64,000 nucleotides of DNA from contig DATKEN010000051.1 in NCBI GenBank assembly GCA_035512155.1, forward strand, positions 82,341-146,340, given 5' to 3'. Source of the DNA: JABCYV01 sp035512155 (lineage in GTDB: Bacteria; Acidobacteriota; Terriglobia; Terriglobales; Acidobacteriaceae). Shown here piece by piece: positions 62,546 to 64,000 of this stretch. The stretch's first letter is position 1, and the number at the start of each line of letters is the position of its first letter. A program made the position numbers and the translations under genes. The notes beneath the pieces were generated by a model that made no database searches, had not been told where the DNA came from, and saw nothing but the letters and a program-made list of their open reading frames with translations.

Positions 62546-63331
62546 TCAGGATGTGGTGGTGCTGCCGTCGAACTTCCGGATTACCGCGTAGCACTCACAA
62601 GCTGCCTCTTCTAAACCCTTTCGATCAATGATCTTCACGGTGCCACGGGCATACTGAATGAAGCCCGCTCTCTGCAGCACGGCGGCAGCCAGGCTAACAC
62701 TCGGCCTTCCAGTTCCCAACATTTGCGCGAAAAATTCGTGAGTCATTGGCAGCAAGTCTGAACCTATTCTGTCCTGGCACATGAGCAGCCAGCGGGCCAG
62801 ACGCTGATCAATTTCATGGAGTCGATTACACGCGGCTAATTGTGCCACCTGCATGCCTTGAGCCTGCGCATACTGATTCAGCCTAAGACGTAGACTTGGA
62901 GTCACGCTCAGAGTGACTTCCAGAACTTCGGCTTTAATTCTGAATCCGTTTCCCTTCGCCTGCACGACTGCACGATAAGGAGTCAAGGTCAAGCCTGCCG
63001 CCAGGGGTACTCCCACAAAGCCTTCCCGGCCGACAATTCCCACTTCAACGCTCCTGCCGTCCTGCGTCTCAATCACCAGGGAGGTGAGTCCTAAATTCAA
63101 AAAGTAACCATATTCAAGCCCGTCAGGTGACTCGTGCAAACTCTGGTGCAAAGGCAAATCGATAAATTCCAAGTGAGGCAGGATGGCCTCGTATTCGTCA
63201 TCTGGAATGGACAACAGGATACGGCTGTACACCGCGTTCCCGTGAATATCGCTCCGAACGACGGACAGCGGAGATGATGCCATAACGTGAAGATTCACGT
63301 CGCTCGGCTTCGGATGTGGTCTCGGTGTCAT
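62546..63331 (-). CDS. Crp/Fnr-family transcriptional regulator
   Basis: 261 residues. cNMP-binding-type barrel (about 35-150) with GREGFVGVPLAAG, and a C-terminal winged helix (LLPMTHEFFAQMLGTGRPSVSLAAAVLQRAGFI). The Arg/Glu pair of true cAMP binders is absent, and no Cys cluster for Fnr is seen, so the signal is unknown. The last gene upstream on this strand is 63357. Confidence 0.85.
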   Translation of the reverse strand: MTPRPHPKPSDVNLHVMASSPLSVVRSDIHGNAVYSRILLSIPDDEYEAILPHLEFIDLPLHQSLHESPDGLEYGYFLNLGLTSLVIETQDGRSVEVGIVGREGFVGVPLAAGLTLTPYRAVVQAKGNGFRIKAEVLEVTLSVTPSLRLRLNQYAQAQGMQVAQLAACNRLHEIDQRLARWLLMCQDRIGSDLLPMTHEFFAQMLGTGRPSVSLAAAVLQRAGFIQYARGTVKIIDRKGLEEAACECYAVIRKFDGSTTTS

Positions 63332-63356
63332 AACATGCCTGGGTCAGCCTTGTAAC

Positions 63357-63557
63357 TCACGGGTATTTTGTCCCTGTTCGCTTGAACTGGTCAAGCAAAG
63401 CCGCTAACTCCATCTTGATCTGCTCCAGGCGTGAGAGCCTGGCTTCGTAAACTCCTTTGCTCAATCGAGGCTCGTCGGGTCCAACGTTTACAACCTGCAA
63501 ATCCTCCATCTCCTGCTTGAGGACAGCAACTCGATCCAGAATGTCCTTCGCATCCAT
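63357..63557 (-). CDS. Small coiled-coil hypothetical protein
   Basis: 66 residues from ATG 63557. MDAKDILDRVAVLKQEMEDLQVVN, then a second helix (YEARLSRLEQIKMELAALLDQF). No known family. The longer frame (to 63680) overlaps the Flp gene remnant. Confidence 0.5.
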   Translation of the reverse strand: MDAKDILDRVAVLKQEMEDLQVVNVGPDEPRLSKGVYEARLSRLEQIKMELAALLDQFKRTGTKYP

Positions 63558-63645
63558 GACTGCGGAATCATATGCCAATGGACGACAATTTGATGTCCGA
63601 TGTCGGACCATAAAGGCGATGCCCCGAGGACAACTCTTGGCGAGT

Positions 63646-63810
63646 TCAATGGAGCGAGCTGGCCACTGAGGAGAAGGCATTATTCGCGTTCGAGCCGATC
63701 AGCCGAATTGTGCCGACCACCAGGACCAGAATCACAGCCAACATCACGGCATACTCGGCAATGTCCTGACCGTCGTCCTCGCATCAGAACTGAGAGATCG
63801 AGCTGACCAT
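63646..63810 (-). pseudogene. flp: Flp/Fap pilin gene with an in-frame TGA
   Basis: AGGAGG lies seven bases before ATG 63810. Codon 9 is TGA (63784-63786); the other codons read MVSSISQF-stop-CEDDGQDIAEYAVMLAVILVLVVGTIRLIGSN... The DGQDIAEY segment is the class III prepilin site (G/xxxxEY) and the hydrophobic run is the Flp N-terminal helix. Length is 54 residues, normal. So a single nonsense change, or a sequencing error, has broken a Flp pilin gene. Confidence 0.8.
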
Positions 63811-63838
63811 ATATCTATCCTCCTGCTCTTTCTGGTTC

Positions 63839-64000
63839 TCAAGGGTCGAAACCACTATTCCCGAGCGTGTTCCCGCCGCCGTGAACCGTGTGAACTTTTT
63901 GAACCAAGCTGTTCTGTTTGATAACTTCCAACGCACTGAGCGCCTCCTCGATGGCCTGGCGCTCGCCCTGCCCGCTTTGGCTCTCGCTCAACGCCTCCAA
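63839..64000 (-). CDS. C-terminal part of a paralogue of the 94-aa protein
   Basis: Leftward frame open to the window end: LEALSESQSGQGERQAIEEALSALEVIKQN, ending ...NTLGNSGFDP. It parallels the sequence at 55942-56226 (LQQLSQSQDGQAERKAIQDAINAL). The N-terminal part is outside the window. Confidence 0.65.
   Translation of the reverse strand: MEALSESQSGQGERQAIEEALSALEVIKQNSLVQKVHTVHGGGNTLGNSGFDP

Noticed and set aside
63784..63786. Selenocysteine at the Flp TGA
   Set aside because: No SECIS-like stem is evident after the codon, and Flp pilins have no known selenoprotein form; nonsense or error is simpler.
1..64000. CRISPR arrays or rRNA genes
   Set aside because: No regularly spaced repeats with unique spacers and no rRNA-like sequence were seen.

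Overview
The window looks like a chromosomal contig of a soil-type member of the Acidobacteriota (Terriglobia, Koribacter/Sulfotelmatobacter-like). I base this on family content and style rather than on a database search: an Oar-like TonB-dependent receptor with a carboxypeptidase-regulatory N-terminus, GC-rich coding sequence, many isolated housekeeping genes, YVTN/PQQ-type propeller proteins, and copies of a GTCATTCCGAG...GAGGAATCTG repeat.

Layout. 1-26,300 is mostly ordinary chromosome: a PDZ protein fragment, hydrolases, DedA, DUF58, a CBS protein, a thioredoxin-fold YyaL-like protein, an M20 peptidase, glycerate kinase, an MBL hydrolase, a GLYR-type reductase, a delta-9 desaturase next to an intramembrane-sensing two-component pair, prephenate dehydratase, an orphan nuoB, a GT39-like glycosyltransferase, an HtrA-like protease and a LuxR-type regulator.

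26,330-45,817 is a divergently organised locus that reads best as amine/polyamine uptake and catabolism. Leftward: a large TonB-dependent receptor, a class III aminotransferase, an APC permease, an aldehyde dehydrogenase, a GABA-type aminotransferase and an mmsA-type dehydrogenase. Rightward: a MerR+XRE+cupin regulator, a YtcJ-like amidohydrolase, a complete PotDABC-type ABC transporter and a Tat-exported FAD amine-oxidase-like protein. A perfect dyad (AACCTTGC-N9-GCAAGGTT) overlaps a -10 box in the shared promoter region.

After typA, a zinc-ribbon protein and an RRM protein comes tRNA-Arg(CCG). Its 3' end abuts a leftward-transcribed integrated element (about 48.7-53.7 kb): tyrosine integrase, excisionase-like HTH, DnaB-type helicase, a replication protein split by an apparent +1 frameshift, an XRE regulator, a four-copy 9-bp direct repeat, and a zinc-ribbon/HTH protein. 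The right end was not found.

54-64 kb is a dense run of small stress and envelope genes (lmo0937-like, YtxH, GlsB/YeaQ, DUF892/YciF, BON, glycine-zipper DUF1269-like, CheY-like, Crp-like) mixed with decayed genes: a frameshifted YVTN propeller, an Nramp fragment, a Fis-type HTH remnant and a Flp pilin gene with an in-frame TGA. Two minus-strand genes there share a nearly identical ~80-bp upstream cassette, which suggests co-regulation.

Many automatic start sites looked wrong. Where a Shine-Dalgarno or family length decided, I moved the start and say so.
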